A DNA stretch of 64,000 nucleotides from Poriferisodalis sp965221195 (GTDB taxonomy: Bacteria > Actinomycetota > Acidimicrobiia > Acidimicrobiales > Poriferisodalaceae), in assembly GCA_965221195.1 (NCBI GenBank), contig OZ244864.1, positions 62,001 through 126,000 on the forward strand, read 5' to 3'. The position numbers were made by a program, and so were the translations under genes. The notes below the pieces were generated by a model that had not been told where the DNA came from, did no database searches, and saw only the letters and a program-made list of their open reading frames with translations. Shown here piece after piece: positions 1 through 8,835 of the stretch. Positions within the stretch are counted from its first letter, which is position 1; every line of letters starts with the position of its first letter.

Positions 1-835
1 CGTGATGGCTGTCTAGGGGAATTGCGCCGCCGTGATGGATTGACGGAGCACCGACGACACGCTGTCCGCAACCGGGATCGCCTGCGTCATGAGCGTGGAT
101 GCTCTCCATAACGAACTCGCCATCGGCATCGTCGCCAGTCACCACTGTGCCCCCGAACGTCGTAGTCAAATTCGCGTCAGTGAGTACCTCTTGGGGAGAC
201 CCATCGGCGAGCACCAGCCCCTTCAGCAGCAGCACCCGGTCACAACGACGTGCCTCCTGCAGATGATGCGTTGACATCACCACGAGATGCCCCGCTGCAC
301 GCTCGGCCTCGATCACCTCGAGAATGGTCGTCTGGCTCGGCAGGTCTAAACCGGTGATCGGCTCATCAAACAACAAACAGTCGTAGTCTGACGCAAGCAC
401 CATCGCCACCATCACTCGCTGACGCTGCCCCCCAGACAGCTCCCCAAAGGAACGACGGCGCAGGTGGGCCACGTCGAGCCGTTCAGCCGCAACGCGAACT
501 GCTTCCCTATCGCTGCGACGAAACCGCTTCAGCAGTCCGCAACTGCGGTAGCGCCCGATAGTCAGCACTTCTTGCACCGTCATCGGCATGAAGGGATGCG
601 GCTGATGGTGCTGACACACAAACCCCACTCGGATGTCGCCGAGAGTCTCCACCCGACCTGACGTCGGTCGTTGCAGCCCGCTGAGAACCCGCAGCAAGGT
701 GGTCTTGCCGCTCCCGTTGGGGCCCATGAGCGCGACCGACGTTGCGCTGTCGAGCCTTAGGTCGCCCGTTTCGAGTACATGACAGGACCCGAATGCGACA
801 CGCACATCGTGGAGATGAAACAGGACGTGCCTCAC
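1..835 (-). CDS. znuC: Zinc/manganese ABC transporter ATP-binding protein (partial)
   Basis: ATPase that would power import through the membrane protein ZnuB. On the minus strand the reading frame starts at a GTG (833-835) and runs off the left edge without a stop, so the C-terminus is missing (278 codons present). Visible motifs are Walker A GPNGSGKTT near residue 40, the Q-loop region, the signature LSGGQRQRV, Walker B CLLFDEP and the H-loop STHH. It is divergent from znuA and znuB, with a Zur-like box between them, which points to zinc rather than manganese. The start is the first one after an in-frame stop; no strong ribosome site is visible. The family is certain, the metal inferred. Confidence 0.88.
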   Translation of the reverse strand, partial: MRHVLFHLHDVRVAFGSCHVLETGDLRLDSATSVALMGPNGSGKTTLLRVLSGLQRPTSGRVETLGDIRVGFVCQHHQPHPFMPMTVQEVLTIGRYRSCGLLKRFRRSDREAVRVAAERLDVAHLRRRSFGELSGGQRQRVMVAMVLASDYDCLLFDEPITGLDLPSQTTILEVIEAERAAGHLVVMSTHHLQEARRCDRVLLLKGLVLADGSPQEVLTDANLTTTFGGTVVTGDDADGEFVMESIHAHDAGDPGCGQRVVGAPSIHHGGAIPLDSHH

Positions 836-878
836 TTGAGTGCTGAAGGTGCTCGGGACTCAAGCCCCGATAGGGTCA

Positions 879-901
879 TTGAAACTGGTTCTCATTCCTA
901 G
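879..901. promoter_or_regulatory. Zur-like operator between znuC and znuA
   Basis: The sequence TTGAAACTGGTTCTCATTCC resembles the actinobacterial Zur box (TGAAAATGATTTTCATTTTCA-like): TGAAA and TTCTCATT half-sites with the usual spacing. It lies 44 bp upstream of the znuC start and 70 bp upstream of znuA, so one site could repress both directions when zinc is plentiful. Assigned by pattern and context only. Confidence 0.6.
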
Positions 902-970
902 AACCTAGGGTGATGCTAGAGCACCAGCAAGGCTCTTGTACACCTGATTCGTACCAAACCGGAGGCACAA

Positions 971-2266
971 ATGGAAGTCGCAGCGATCTCACGTCCGCAA
1001 AAAGGACGGCGCATCGGCAGAACTGGAGTGGTAGTAGCTGCTGCGGTGCTGTTCGCGGCAGCGTGTGCAGAATCCGCTAGCGACAACGAAGAAGTCAGCA
1101 CTGAGGCTGCATCGGTTGCAGCTGCCGACACATCCACAGAAGCCACATCCACAGAAGCCACACCCACAGAAACACCGTCTGGCGTGCCCGCTGTGGTCGC
1201 CACCACAGGCATCTGGGCAGATGTGGTCAGCAACGTGGGCTGCGAGAACAGCGTTTCGGTGACCTCCATCATCCCCCAAAGCGGCGATCCGCACACCTTT
1301 GAGCCATCGTTGCGAGACCGCGAGACGATGGATGAAGCCGATCTCGTGGTTGCAAACGGTCTGGGTCTTGAAGAACGCCTCACCGACACGTTGGAGGCTG
1401 TTGCCGCAGAGGGCGTGGAAGTGTTTGAGGTGGCCGAGCACATCAACACCATCGAATTTGAGTTCAGTGGCGGGCACGATCACCATGACGACCACGGCGA
1501 TCACAAAGACGACGACCACGACCACCACGAAGAAGACACCCACGACGACCACGACCACCACAAAGAAGACACCCACGACGACCACGACCACGACAAAGAA
1601 GACACCCACGACAGCCACGACCACCACAAAGAAGACACCCACGACGACCACGGCGATCACAAAGACGACGACCACGACCACGACCACGACCACCACGAAG
1701 AAGACACCCACGACGACCACGAGGGACATGACCACTCTGGTGGAGACCCCCATTTCTGGTTTGATCTGCAGCGTGTCGCAGGCATGTTGGGCGAACTCGC
1801 TGATGAACTAATCCATGCCGGCGCCAATGCCGACACTGTCAACCGATGCCTTGAGGCCTACCGCGGGGCGCTAGAAGATGCCGATGCCGAAGTCGCCGAG
1901 ATTCTCAACGCAGTCCCCGCTGATGGTCGCATCCTGATCACCAACCATGACGCGTTCGGCTATTTCGCCGATCGCTATGGCTTTGAGGTCGTAGGTACCG
2001 TCATTCCTTCCCTCTCAACGACAGCAGAGACCAACCCCGCGCTGCTTGAGGAACTCGCTGAGATCATCGAACATGAGGGAGTGTCTGCGGTGTTTTCAGA
2101 GACGACGCACTCTGACGACGACATCCAAGCTCTAGCAACCGCCGCAGGTGACGTCGCTGTGGTGTCGTTGCTCACGGGCAGCCTCGCACCCGAGGGCCAA
2201 GAAGGTGACACGCTCATCGGAATGCTGCGGTTCAACGCGCGCGCAATAGCCAATGCATTGAGCTGA
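971..2266 (+). CDS. znuA: Zinc ABC transporter substrate-binding lipoprotein with long His/Asp-rich loop
   Basis: Extracytoplasmic zinc-binding protein of the ZnuA/TroA family, 431 aa. A twin basic N-terminus and hydrophobic stretch end in a lipobox (LFAAAC, Cys about 32). Family ligand positions are visible: GDPHTFEPS near residue 105, GDPHFWFD just after the loop, and NHDAFGYF further on. Between about residues 169 and 261 is a very acidic, histidine-rich insert built of HDDHDHHKEDT-like repeats. ZnuA proteins usually have a shorter loop. The start is supported by GGAGG six bases upstream. znuB follows after about 105 bp. The last 17 bp of the gene end, including the stop, are tandemly duplicated. 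Confidence 0.93.
   Translation: MEVAAISRPQKGRRIGRTGVVVAAAVLFAAACAESASDNEEVSTEAASVAAADTSTEATSTEATPTETPSGVPAVVATTGIWADVVSNVGCENSVSVTSIIPQSGDPHTFEPSLRDRETMDEADLVVANGLGLEERLTDTLEAVAAEGVEVFEVAEHINTIEFEFSGGHDHHDDHGDHKDDDHDHHEEDTHDDHDHHKEDTHDDHDHDKEDTHDSHDHHKEDTHDDHGDHKDDDHDHDHDHHEEDTHDDHEGHDHSGGDPHFWFDLQRVAGMLGELADELIHAGANADTVNRCLEAYRGALEDADAEVAEILNAVPADGRILITNHDAFGYFADRYGFEVVGTVIPSLSTTAETNPALLEELAEIIEHEGVSAVFSETTHSDDDIQALATAAGDVAVVSLLTGSLAPEGQEGDTLIGMLRFNARAIANALS
1477..1740 (+). repeat. Histidine/aspartate-rich coding repeat in znuA
   Basis: Imperfect 24-36 bp units encode HDHHKEDTHDD-type peptides. At least six units follow each other with high nucleotide similarity, so repeat number is likely to vary between strains. 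In the ZnuA family the His-rich loop is thought to gather or sense zinc. Confidence 0.85.
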
Positions 2267-2288
2267 GAGGCGCATTGAGCTGAGAGGC
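2255..2288. repeat. 17-bp tandem duplication over the znuA stop
   Basis: Two perfect 17-bp copies (2255-2271 and 2272-2288). The first contains the znuA stop codon, so the stop is duplicated downstream. One of a recurring class in this window. Confidence 0.9.
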
Positions 2289-2371
2289 CACACCACAACC
2301 ACTTCAGCCAGAACTAGCTGTAGCCAGCCATAGCCAAGGGCAAACTGGTCGCCGAACCGCAGGGGGGTGAC

Positions 2372-3271
2372 ATGACGTTCCTCACCGATCCGGTGGGCTG
2401 GTGGATTGAGCCGTTCACTTCCAACCCCTTCATGTCCAAGGCATTGGCCGCGGGGCTGCTCGCTGTGCTAACGACCTCCATGGTGGGCACTTGGGTCGTG
2501 CTGCGGAGCCTGAACTTTCTCGGCGACGCTTTGGCGCACGGCGTGCTGCCCGGCATCGCAATCGCTTTCATCGTGGGCTTCGACACGGGCCTTGGAGCGC
2601 TGGCCGCGGCGATTGTGATGGTGAGCGCCATCTCGTTCATTCCGCGCATTTCGCCACTTTCCGAAGACACCTCTATCGGAGTGCTGTTCGTAGGGTTGCT
2701 GGCGCTCGCGGTGGTCATCATGTCATCGGGAGCTGCTGCTGGCTCCGGTGACATAGACCGCTTCTTATTCGGGTCGATCACCGGGGTGCGCAACACCGAC
2801 TTGACGCGCCAAGCAGTGATTGCTTTGGTGGCTGTCAGCGGTGCGGTTGTCTTCTATCGAGCGTTCTTCGTGATGACATTCTGCGAAGTTCAAGCAGAGC
2901 TGGCCCGAATGCGACCGCGCCTCACACACGTTGTTCTCATGGCGTTGCTGGCCGTCACCATCGTGGGTTCGTTTGAGGTAGTAGGAAGCCTGTTGGTTAT
3001 GGCTTTCTTGATCGCTCCCCCAGCGACGGCCTCGATGTTTGTGCGGCGTGTGCCACTCATCATGGTGACATCGGTGCTGGTCGGTGCCGTCTCAGTCTAT
3101 GTCGGGTTGTTGATGAGTTATCACCACCGGCTCGCGGGAAGCGCGTCAATGGCGTTGACTGCGGTAGCCATTCTGTTCGCGACGATGCTGATCAGAGCAC
3201 TCCTAGGCGCCCTGCGGCCGACACCCCCCAACGACACGCTGCCTGTGCAAATGCTGGCCGATAGCCGCTGA
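2372..3271 (+). CDS. znuB: Zinc ABC transporter permease
   Basis: Integral membrane subunit of the ABC-3 family, 299 aa with about eight hydrophobic helices spread through the protein. Landmarks are the LNFLGDALAHGVLPGIA segment near residue 50 and the later VVGSLLVMAFLIAPPATA region, both typical of ZnuB/MntB permeases. A strong ribosome site (AGGGGGG) precedes the ATG. It is co-directional with znuA and presumably on the same transcript; the ATPase is divergent, which is a less common arrangement. Confidence 0.93.
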   Translation: MTFLTDPVGWWIEPFTSNPFMSKALAAGLLAVLTTSMVGTWVVLRSLNFLGDALAHGVLPGIAIAFIVGFDTGLGALAAAIVMVSAISFIPRISPLSEDTSIGVLFVGLLALAVVIMSSGAAAGSGDIDRFLFGSITGVRNTDLTRQAVIALVAVSGAVVFYRAFFVMTFCEVQAELARMRPRLTHVVLMALLAVTIVGSFEVVGSLLVMAFLIAPPATASMFVRRVPLIMVTSVLVGAVSVYVGLLMSYHHRLAGSASMALTAVAILFATMLIRALLGALRPTPPNDTLPVQMLADSR

Positions 3272-3315
3272 TCTGCTGTCTGCTCCCACCAGCATCAACT
3301 GCCAATCACAGCTCG

Positions 3316-4215
3316 TTACGACTCGCTGCCAGTGAAATCGTCGCCAGTGAAATCGGTGTAGACGGTGGGGTTCTCGAGATTGGCGAGTTGCTGGTTGCGG
3401 TGACGGATATCAGTTAGCAGTTCTGGGTGCGAAAGCACCCAAAAGCGCCGCTCGTACATCGCCTCAATGGTCTTCGCTGCCACCTCGGCGGGATCCATGC
3501 CTCGCTCAAGAGCCGCGGCGATGCCGGCATTGCGACGGCGGGCATCGGCGGTCTCAGCGGACGCTCCGCCGTCGGGCATCGGGCGACGCTGGCGGCGGAG
3601 TTCGGGCGGTCGGTTGCGCTGCGCAGTGGCGATATTCGTGCGCACCACACCCGGGCACAGCACCGACACACCCACATCGGCATGGCTGTCTCGTTGCATC
3701 TCGAGATACAGCGTCTCCATGATGGCCACCACGCCGTACTTTGCAGCGTTGTAAGGGCCGAGCCCCGGCACCGACATGAGCCCTGCTACCGACGCAGTGC
3801 TCATGATGTGCGATTCTTCTGCTTCGATGAGGTGGGGCAAAAAGTAATGCACGCCGTGGATGACGCCCCACAAGCAGACATCAGTAACCCACTTCCAGTC
3901 AACGAGTTGCTGGTTGCGGATGAGTCCTCCCCCGCCGACACCGGCGTTGTTGCAAACCATGTGAACGGCACCGAAGCGATTGAGCGTGGCTTGGGCAAGC
4001 GCGCTTACCGAGTCGGGGTCGGTCACATCGGTGATGACACCGAGCGTCTCGACGCCGCTGTCGGCGACTTCGGCTTCCGCCTTACGCAGCGGGGCTTCCT
4101 CGATGTCGGCTAGCACCACGTTGGCACCTTCGTTGGCAAAGGCCAAAGCCAGCGCCTTGCCGATCCCTGATGCAGCGCCAGTAACCACCGCTACCCGTCC
4201 GGTCATGGTTTCCAT
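3316..4215 (-). CDS. SDR family NAD(P)-dependent oxidoreductase
   Basis: Classical short-chain dehydrogenase/reductase, 299 aa. The nucleotide-binding motif TGAASGIG is near residue 12, NNAG near residue 90, the catalytic Ser in STASVAG, and YNAAK as the active-site Tyr/Lys. A C-terminal extension of about 50 residues with a basic stretch goes beyond the 250-aa core. The substrate cannot be told from sequence. The C-terminus carries a small in-frame repeat (DFTGDDFTG) made by a 15-bp duplication. The nitronate monooxygenase gene lies 56 bp upstream on the same strand. Confidence 0.9.
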   Translation of the reverse strand: METMTGRVAVVTGAASGIGKALALAFANEGANVVLADIEEAPLRKAEAEVADSGVETLGVITDVTDPDSVSALAQATLNRFGAVHMVCNNAGVGGGGLIRNQQLVDWKWVTDVCLWGVIHGVHYFLPHLIEAEESHIMSTASVAGLMSVPGLGPYNAAKYGVVAIMETLYLEMQRDSHADVGVSVLCPGVVRTNIATAQRNRPPELRRQRRPMPDGGASAETADARRRNAGIAAALERGMDPAEVAAKTIEAMYERRFWVLSHPELLTDIRHRNQQLANLENPTVYTDFTGDDFTGSES

Positions 4216-4271
4216 ATCTGTCCCCCCCTGCCTGGGTTAGCTCGCTGCCTGAGTTGGCTCAGACCCAACGC

Positions 4272-5408
4272 TCAGGCGTTGAGGTGCTCAAATCGTTCCA
4301 TCACGTCGAGATATTCGCTGATCATCTCTTCGACGACCCGCGTGGCTGAGATTGACTCGTTGAGTTGACCTACCACTTGGCCAACGAAGTAGTTCGCCAA
4401 CTCAACCGCGCCTTTGTTGGAGGGGTTCATCGCGGCCCGGTCGATGCGGCGGCTGGCATTGCCCACGAGCATCGGTTGCAAGGGCATCGGCAGCGTGCCG
4501 GGTGAGTTCTCGCTTTCCCACTCATCGGTCCATGCCGAGCGGAGCTGGCGGGCCGGTTTGCCGGTACGAGAACGCGACCTCAACGTGTCGGAGGAACCTG
4601 CGGCCAAGAACTTCTCTTTCACCACCGGATGCGTCTCGGCCTCGGTAGTGGTGAGCCAGACCGACCCGCACCACACGCCTTGCGCGCCAAGCGCCAATGC
4701 TGCCGCTACTTGGCGTCCGTTGCCGATGCCGCCGGCGGCGAGCACCGGTGCTGGGGCGATGGCATCAACCACTTCGGGCACCAGCACCATGGTGGCGATA
4801 TCGCCGGTGTGGCCGCCGGCTTCGTGGCCTTGGGCTATCACGATGTCAACACCGGCTGCGACATGCCGCTCGGCATGCACTTTCTTGCCGGCCAGAGCCC
4901 CCACGAGAACGTCGTTGTCGTGCGCCCGTTCGATCATGTCAGCAGGCGGCGGACCCAGCGCGTTCACTGCCAGCCGGATCGGGTACGAGAACGCCACATC
5001 CATAAGCGGCACTGCCTGCGCGTAGGTCATCGGCGGCTCGGCATCACCCGCGATTGCACCCGGCTTGTCGTCGGTCGGCAGCGGCGGTACGTCGTAGCGC
5101 TCCATCATGTCGTCCAAGAACTCGCGATGCTGCGGCGGGATCATCGCCCTGAGGTCTTTGACTGTCAGCTCACCCTCGGCCTTGCCCTCGTACTGGGCGG
5201 GCACGATGATGTCAACCCCGAAGGGTCGTCCGCCAACTTCATCACAGATCCAGCCCATGTCGATATCGAGCTGGGTGGGGGTGTGGCCCGCCGCGCCGAG
5301 CACGCCGAAGCCACCTGCCTTGGTCACGGCCGCTACCACGTCAGGGCAGTGGGTGAAAGCAACGATCGGCACATCGCAGCCCAGCATCTCGCACACCGGT
5401 GTCTTCAT
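4272..5408 (-). CDS. Nitronate monooxygenase / NPD-type FMN enzyme
   Basis: FMN-dependent TIM-barrel protein of the nitronate monooxygenase (2-nitropropane dioxygenase) family, 378 aa. Visible are the N-terminal glycine motif GGFGVLGAAG, the central IAQGHEAGGHTG segment and the phosphate-binding AAGGIGNGRQVAAAL followed by GAQGVWCGS. The class oxidises alkyl nitronates, but many members have other or unknown substrates. It may be co-transcribed with the SDR downstream. Confidence 0.88.
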   Translation of the reverse strand: MKTPVCEMLGCDVPIVAFTHCPDVVAAVTKAGGFGVLGAAGHTPTQLDIDMGWICDEVGGRPFGVDIIVPAQYEGKAEGELTVKDLRAMIPPQHREFLDDMMERYDVPPLPTDDKPGAIAGDAEPPMTYAQAVPLMDVAFSYPIRLAVNALGPPPADMIERAHDNDVLVGALAGKKVHAERHVAAGVDIVIAQGHEAGGHTGDIATMVLVPEVVDAIAPAPVLAAGGIGNGRQVAAALALGAQGVWCGSVWLTTTEAETHPVVKEKFLAAGSSDTLRSRSRTGKPARQLRSAWTDEWESENSPGTLPMPLQPMLVGNASRRIDRAAMNPSNKGAVELANYFVGQVVGQLNESISATRVVEEMISEYLDVMERFEHLNA

Positions 5409-5492
5409 GCCTCGAAACTAGCTGCGCGCAGTGTGCCCTCGCAGCGGCTGCGGTATGAGGCGGCTGAGTTATTGGGTGACTGGTTTATTCAG

Positions 5493-5524
5493 CGGCTGTG
5501 GTGTGGGGCGGCTGTGGTGTGGGG
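5493..5524. repeat. 16-bp perfect tandem duplication upstream of dapD
   Basis: Two adjacent copies of CGGCTGTGGTGTGGGG, 36 bp before the dapD start. The duplication opens a spurious in-frame 5' extension of dapD. Confidence 0.85.
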
Positions 5525-5560
5525 CGACGGTTTGGTGAACAACGGTGGCAGGATGCACAA

Positions 5561-6478
5561 ATGAGCAGTTCGGGTGCCATTAGCGCAGTAGGCCACAGCT
5601 ACGTGGACGCCGAGACCAAGACACGCCTTGATGCATGGTTCCCCGAGGGAGCGACGCAAGACTCGCCGCCAGTGCGGTCATGCCTAGCGGTTGAGTTGGG
5701 CGTGAACGTGGGCGAAACGGTTACGGTCACCATTGACGACCTTGATGCGCCACCGACGGACCTTGCAGATGCCTACCTGCGGCTGCATCTGCTGAGCCGT
5801 CGGACGATCAAACCCCACGAAGCCAACCTCGACGGCATCTTCGGTCTGATGACCAACTGCGCGTGGACCAGCGCCGGCCCGGCTCTGCCAGAGCGAGTTG
5901 ACAGGCTGCGAGATGCGGCGGCGGCGCTGAGCCAATCCGTCACCGTCACTGCCGTAGACAAGATTCCCCGCATGGTCGACTACGTGATACCTACGGGTGT
6001 GCGCATCGGCGATGCCGACCGAGTTCGGCTCGGCGCGCACCTAGCAGACGGCACCACCGTTATGCATGAGGGATTCGTCAACTTCAACGCTGGCACGCTG
6101 GGCCCCGCGATGATCGAAGGGCGCATCTCGGCGGGTGTGGTGATCGGGGCGCATTCCGATCTGGGTGGCAGCGCGTCAACCATGGGCACGCTGTCGGGCG
6201 GCGGTAGAGAACGAGTCTCCATCGGGGAGCACTGCTTGCTGGGTGCCAACTCAGGCATCGGCATTGCGCTCGGCGATCACTGCACGGTGGAAGCCGGCCT
6301 CTATGTCACCGCAGGCAGCCGGGTGACCCTGCCTAACGGGTCGGTTGTCAAAGGCCGGGACCTCTCAGGACTCTCAGGCATGCTGCTGATTCGCAACAGC
6401 GTCACCGGCACCATCGAAATGCGAGTTGCCGACTCCCAACGCTGGGAAGGCATCAACCCTGAGCTTCACAAGAACTGA
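5561..6478 (+). CDS. dapD: 2,3,4,5-tetrahydropyridine-2,6-dicarboxylate N-succinyltransferase
   Basis: Succinyl-CoA:tetrahydrodipicolinate succinyltransferase of the DAP/lysine pathway, making meso-diaminopimelate for peptidoglycan and lysine. Length is 305 aa, matching the actinobacterial DapD form. The N-terminal part is alpha/beta. The C-terminal half is a left-handed beta-helix with hexapeptide repeats, including VGAHLADGTTVMHEGFVNFN, EGRISAGVVIG and DLGGSASTMGTLSGGG. The frame is open to 5498, but the ATG at 5561 gives the normal N-terminus and follows a GGCAGG site. Cytoplasmic trimer by family. Confidence 0.95.
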   Translation: MSSSGAISAVGHSYVDAETKTRLDAWFPEGATQDSPPVRSCLAVELGVNVGETVTVTIDDLDAPPTDLADAYLRLHLLSRRTIKPHEANLDGIFGLMTNCAWTSAGPALPERVDRLRDAAAALSQSVTVTAVDKIPRMVDYVIPTGVRIGDADRVRLGAHLADGTTVMHEGFVNFNAGTLGPAMIEGRISAGVVIGAHSDLGGSASTMGTLSGGGRERVSIGEHCLLGANSGIGIALGDHCTVEAGLYVTAGSRVTLPNGSVVKGRDLSGLSGMLLIRNSVTGTIEMRVADSQRWEGINPELHKN

Positions 6479-6539
6479 ACTGTCGCGTCCACCGGCGACC
6501 CACATACTCAGGCCTCAGACCTCAGCTCTGTTTCACCTT

Positions 6540-6567
6540 CAGCACTCCACCCTCAGCACTCCACCCT
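6540..6567. repeat. 14-bp tandem duplication
   Basis: Two perfect copies of CAGCACTCCACCCT in the gap between the converging dapD and enoyl-CoA hydratase genes, followed by a partial third. Confidence 0.85.
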
Positions 6568-6571
6568 CAGC

Positions 6572-7354
6572 TCAGCTCCACTTCGGCTGGCGACGCTCTG
6601 CGAACGCTGCGATGCCTTCGCGGCCGTCGTGAGTTGCCATGGCACCGGTGATTGTTTTGCCCTCAAACTCTCCTGCGGCTTCGAGCGGCGAGTCGATGCC
6701 GGCGTAGATCACCCGCTTGGCGTGGCCCAGTGCCCATGCCGGCCCATCGGCCAATGTCTGGGCCAGCTCAGCGGTGGCCGAATCGACCTCGGCATCGGGC
6801 ACCACCCGATTGACCAAGCCCCACTGCTCGGCTTCCTGCGCCGACAGCACGCGATTGGTGAGCGTCAAGTCGAGCATCCGGCGCAACCCGATGTGACGCG
6901 CCAAGAAGTACGACGATGTGCCGTCAGGTGTCATGCCAGCACGCGTGTACGCCATAGTGAATTTCGCAGATTCGCCCGCAACCACTAGGTCAAAGGAGGC
7001 GGCTAGCGACAATCCGGCACCACCGACGCTTCCTCCCACACCTGCCACGAACGGCTTCGGGGTGCGATTCATCTTGTTGATCGCCCCATGCAAGTCGATG
7101 ATCATGTCTGAGGCAAGCTGCGGCAGCTTGTCCCCTGCTGCGTGGAATTCCTTCAGATCGCCGCCAGCGCAAAACACCCGACCTTCCGCAGTAACCGACA
7201 CGGCCCTCACCGCGTCATCAAACTCAATCTCGAGCATCACCGCTCGCAGTTCGCGCGAGAACAGCGAATTCACTGCATTGGCGCCCTGCGGGCGATTGAG
7301 CCGCACATGCGCCACCCCGTCGCGCACGTTGTAGATAATCGTCTCTAAATCCAT
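6572..7354 (-). CDS. Enoyl-CoA hydratase/isomerase family protein
   Basis: Crotonase-fold CoA-ester enzyme, 260 aa. Oxyanion-hole motifs are visible as FCAGGDLKEF near residue 62 and GVGGSVGGAGLSLAASFDL near residue 108. The catalytic loop reads RAGMTPDGTSSYFL, with Asp where PaaG-like isomerases carry it, so an isomerase or specialised hydratase role is possible. It has a standard C-terminal helical part. It stands with a separate minus-strand LLM oxidoreductase upstream, about 90 bp away. Confidence 0.9.
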   Translation of the reverse strand: MDLETIIYNVRDGVAHVRLNRPQGANAVNSLFSRELRAVMLEIEFDDAVRAVSVTAEGRVFCAGGDLKEFHAAGDKLPQLASDMIIDLHGAINKMNRTPKPFVAGVGGSVGGAGLSLAASFDLVVAGESAKFTMAYTRAGMTPDGTSSYFLARHIGLRRMLDLTLTNRVLSAQEAEQWGLVNRVVPDAEVDSATAELAQTLADGPAWALGHAKRVIYAGIDSPLEAAGEFEGKTITGAMATHDGREGIAAFAERRQPKWS

Positions 7355-7446
7355 GCCTGCTCCTGCCGATGTTGCCCGTGGCCGATGCTGGGCCTTTAGC
7401 CGATATTGGAGAGATTACGCGTTGCGCTGCTGGTCTTTCCGGCTCC

Positions 7447-8433
7447 TCAACAACGAGCCGCAGGCGAAAGGTCGCGCGCAGCCTGGACTTGGTCGATCCC
7501 GCCGAAAGCCATGATCGAGATCGCCGAGACATCAACGCCGTTGGCGTGATACCGGTCTATGTGTTCTCGACAAGCTTCGGGCGGGCCATGCACGAGCAGT
7601 TCGTCAACAAGGCCGTCGTCGATTGCCTCAAGAGCGCCGCGGCGGTCGCCGTCGGACCAGCGTTCCCACATGGCAGCGAGTCGTTCGCTGCGTCCTAACC
7701 ATCGGTGGAACTCGGCGTACACCGGAACGTTGAGGTAGGCGGCGATGGCTCTCTTGAAGCCAGCGCGGACGGCATCGGTATCGGCACTGGGGCACACGAA
7801 GATGCGAGCGACCACCTCTTTGCCTTCGCCGGCTTCGTCCACGAAGGGGCGGACGGTAGAGACATCGTCGGCGGAGAGCCAGTTGATGATGGCACCGTCG
7901 CCTTCGCTACCAGCTAGCCGCAACATGCCAGGTCGCAAAGCTGCAACCAGGATGGGAGGCTGGATCTCGGGTGGGCGGCCAAGGCGGAAGCCGTCAACTT
8001 TGAAGGTCTCGTAGGTCTCGCTGATCCGTTCTCCGGTGAGAGCTTTGCGCAAGAACCGTGTGATGTCACGCGTTCGCTTGAAAGGCTCTTCAAACGGGAT
8101 CCCGTTCCAACGTTCGACGATGACGTTGGACGAAGCACCGATGCCCATAGCGAAACGGTCGGGTGCTGCTTCACAGATTGCTGCCGTTTGCTGGGCCAGC
8201 AATGCGGGGCCTCGGGTGAACGCCGGAATGATGGCTATGCCCAGTCGCGCGTTGGGCACCCATTGGCTCGCCAGCACCAGCGGGGTGAACCCGTCTGTGC
8301 CATCAGCCTCTGAACTCCAGAACTCGCTGTAGCCGAGATCTGCTAATTCGCGGTAAAGGTCTGCTTGAGCGTGGAGAGGTGCGTCAAAGGGAACGGTGAT
8401 GCCATAACGCCAGTTTTGCGGGTCGTTGGTCAC
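7447..8433 (-). CDS. LLM class F420-dependent oxidoreductase
   Basis: Luciferase-like monooxygenase fold, 328 aa. The N-terminal TIM-barrel strand YGITVPFDAPL, then LADLGYSEFWSSEADGTDGFTPL and the FAMGIGASSNVIVERWNG segment match the F420-dependent actinobacterial branch. A redox role with coenzyme F420 fits the cofC gene in the same window. The substrate is unknown. Confidence 0.87.
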   Translation of the reverse strand: MTNDPQNWRYGITVPFDAPLHAQADLYRELADLGYSEFWSSEADGTDGFTPLVLASQWVPNARLGIAIIPAFTRGPALLAQQTAAICEAAPDRFAMGIGASSNVIVERWNGIPFEEPFKRTRDITRFLRKALTGERISETYETFKVDGFRLGRPPEIQPPILVAALRPGMLRLAGSEGDGAIINWLSADDVSTVRPFVDEAGEGKEVVARIFVCPSADTDAVRAGFKRAIAAYLNVPVYAEFHRWLGRSERLAAMWERWSDGDRRGALEAIDDGLVDELLVHGPPEACREHIDRYHANGVDVSAISIMAFGGIDQVQAARDLSPAARC

Positions 8434-8835
8434 ACCAATGAGGCTAACGAGCCACAGAGAAGCGGTTCGGTGGCGAGCTTGTCACACCCCTTGGTCACAC
8501 TTGTGACATGTCAGAAGAACACCTCACAGCTAAACAGCTTCGGTTGGTGTCCACTAGCCGGATACCTCACCGACTGAGCCAGGCAACGCGTCAAGAAGGC
8601 CTGCGAGGCGTAGCGCGGGCGCGTGCCGCTCTGGCTACAGCAGCGCACCACCCCACGATCAACAGCCACGCCGCGTGATGTCAAGCCGCGTGGAGTGGGC
8701 CGCTGGAGGCGTGCTGACAAAACTTGGCCAAGAACCATGGCCAGGTTGCGGCCGACGACTCTCGCGCGGCTCTAGCGCGGTGGTCCTGCGAAAACGACAA
8801 GGCCGACTCATGGCGCATGATCTAAAGTGCCAAAT
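8434..8835. other. 402-bp divergent intergenic region
   Basis: This gap between the LLM oxidoreductase and thiolase genes holds one small candidate gene (8508-8678). The remaining 157 bp before the thiolase contain no recognisable RNA gene or operator. GTCACACCCCTTGGTCACACTTGTGACA around 8481 includes an imperfect GTCACA/TGTGAC inverted repeat that could be an operator. Confidence 0.5.
8508..8678 (+). CDS. Possible small basic protein, 56 aa
   Basis: ATG at 8508 opens a 56-codon frame ending TGA. The product is Arg/Ala-rich and would be mostly helical (LRGVARARAALATAAHH). It has GC-rich third positions like neighbouring genes. No family is recognised and no good ribosome site is seen; TGTGAC just upstream leaves room for a leaderless message. 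Could be noise. Confidence 0.3.
   Translation: MSEEHLTAKQLRLVSTSRIPHRLSQATRQEGLRGVARARAALATAAHHPTINSHAA

Noticed and set aside
507..863. 118-codon open frame on the minus strand
   Set aside because: Out-of-frame reading of znuC; the ATPase motifs lie in the other minus frame.
989..1753. Minus-strand open frame full of valine repeats
   Set aside because: Antisense shadow of the His/Asp-rich repeat of znuA.
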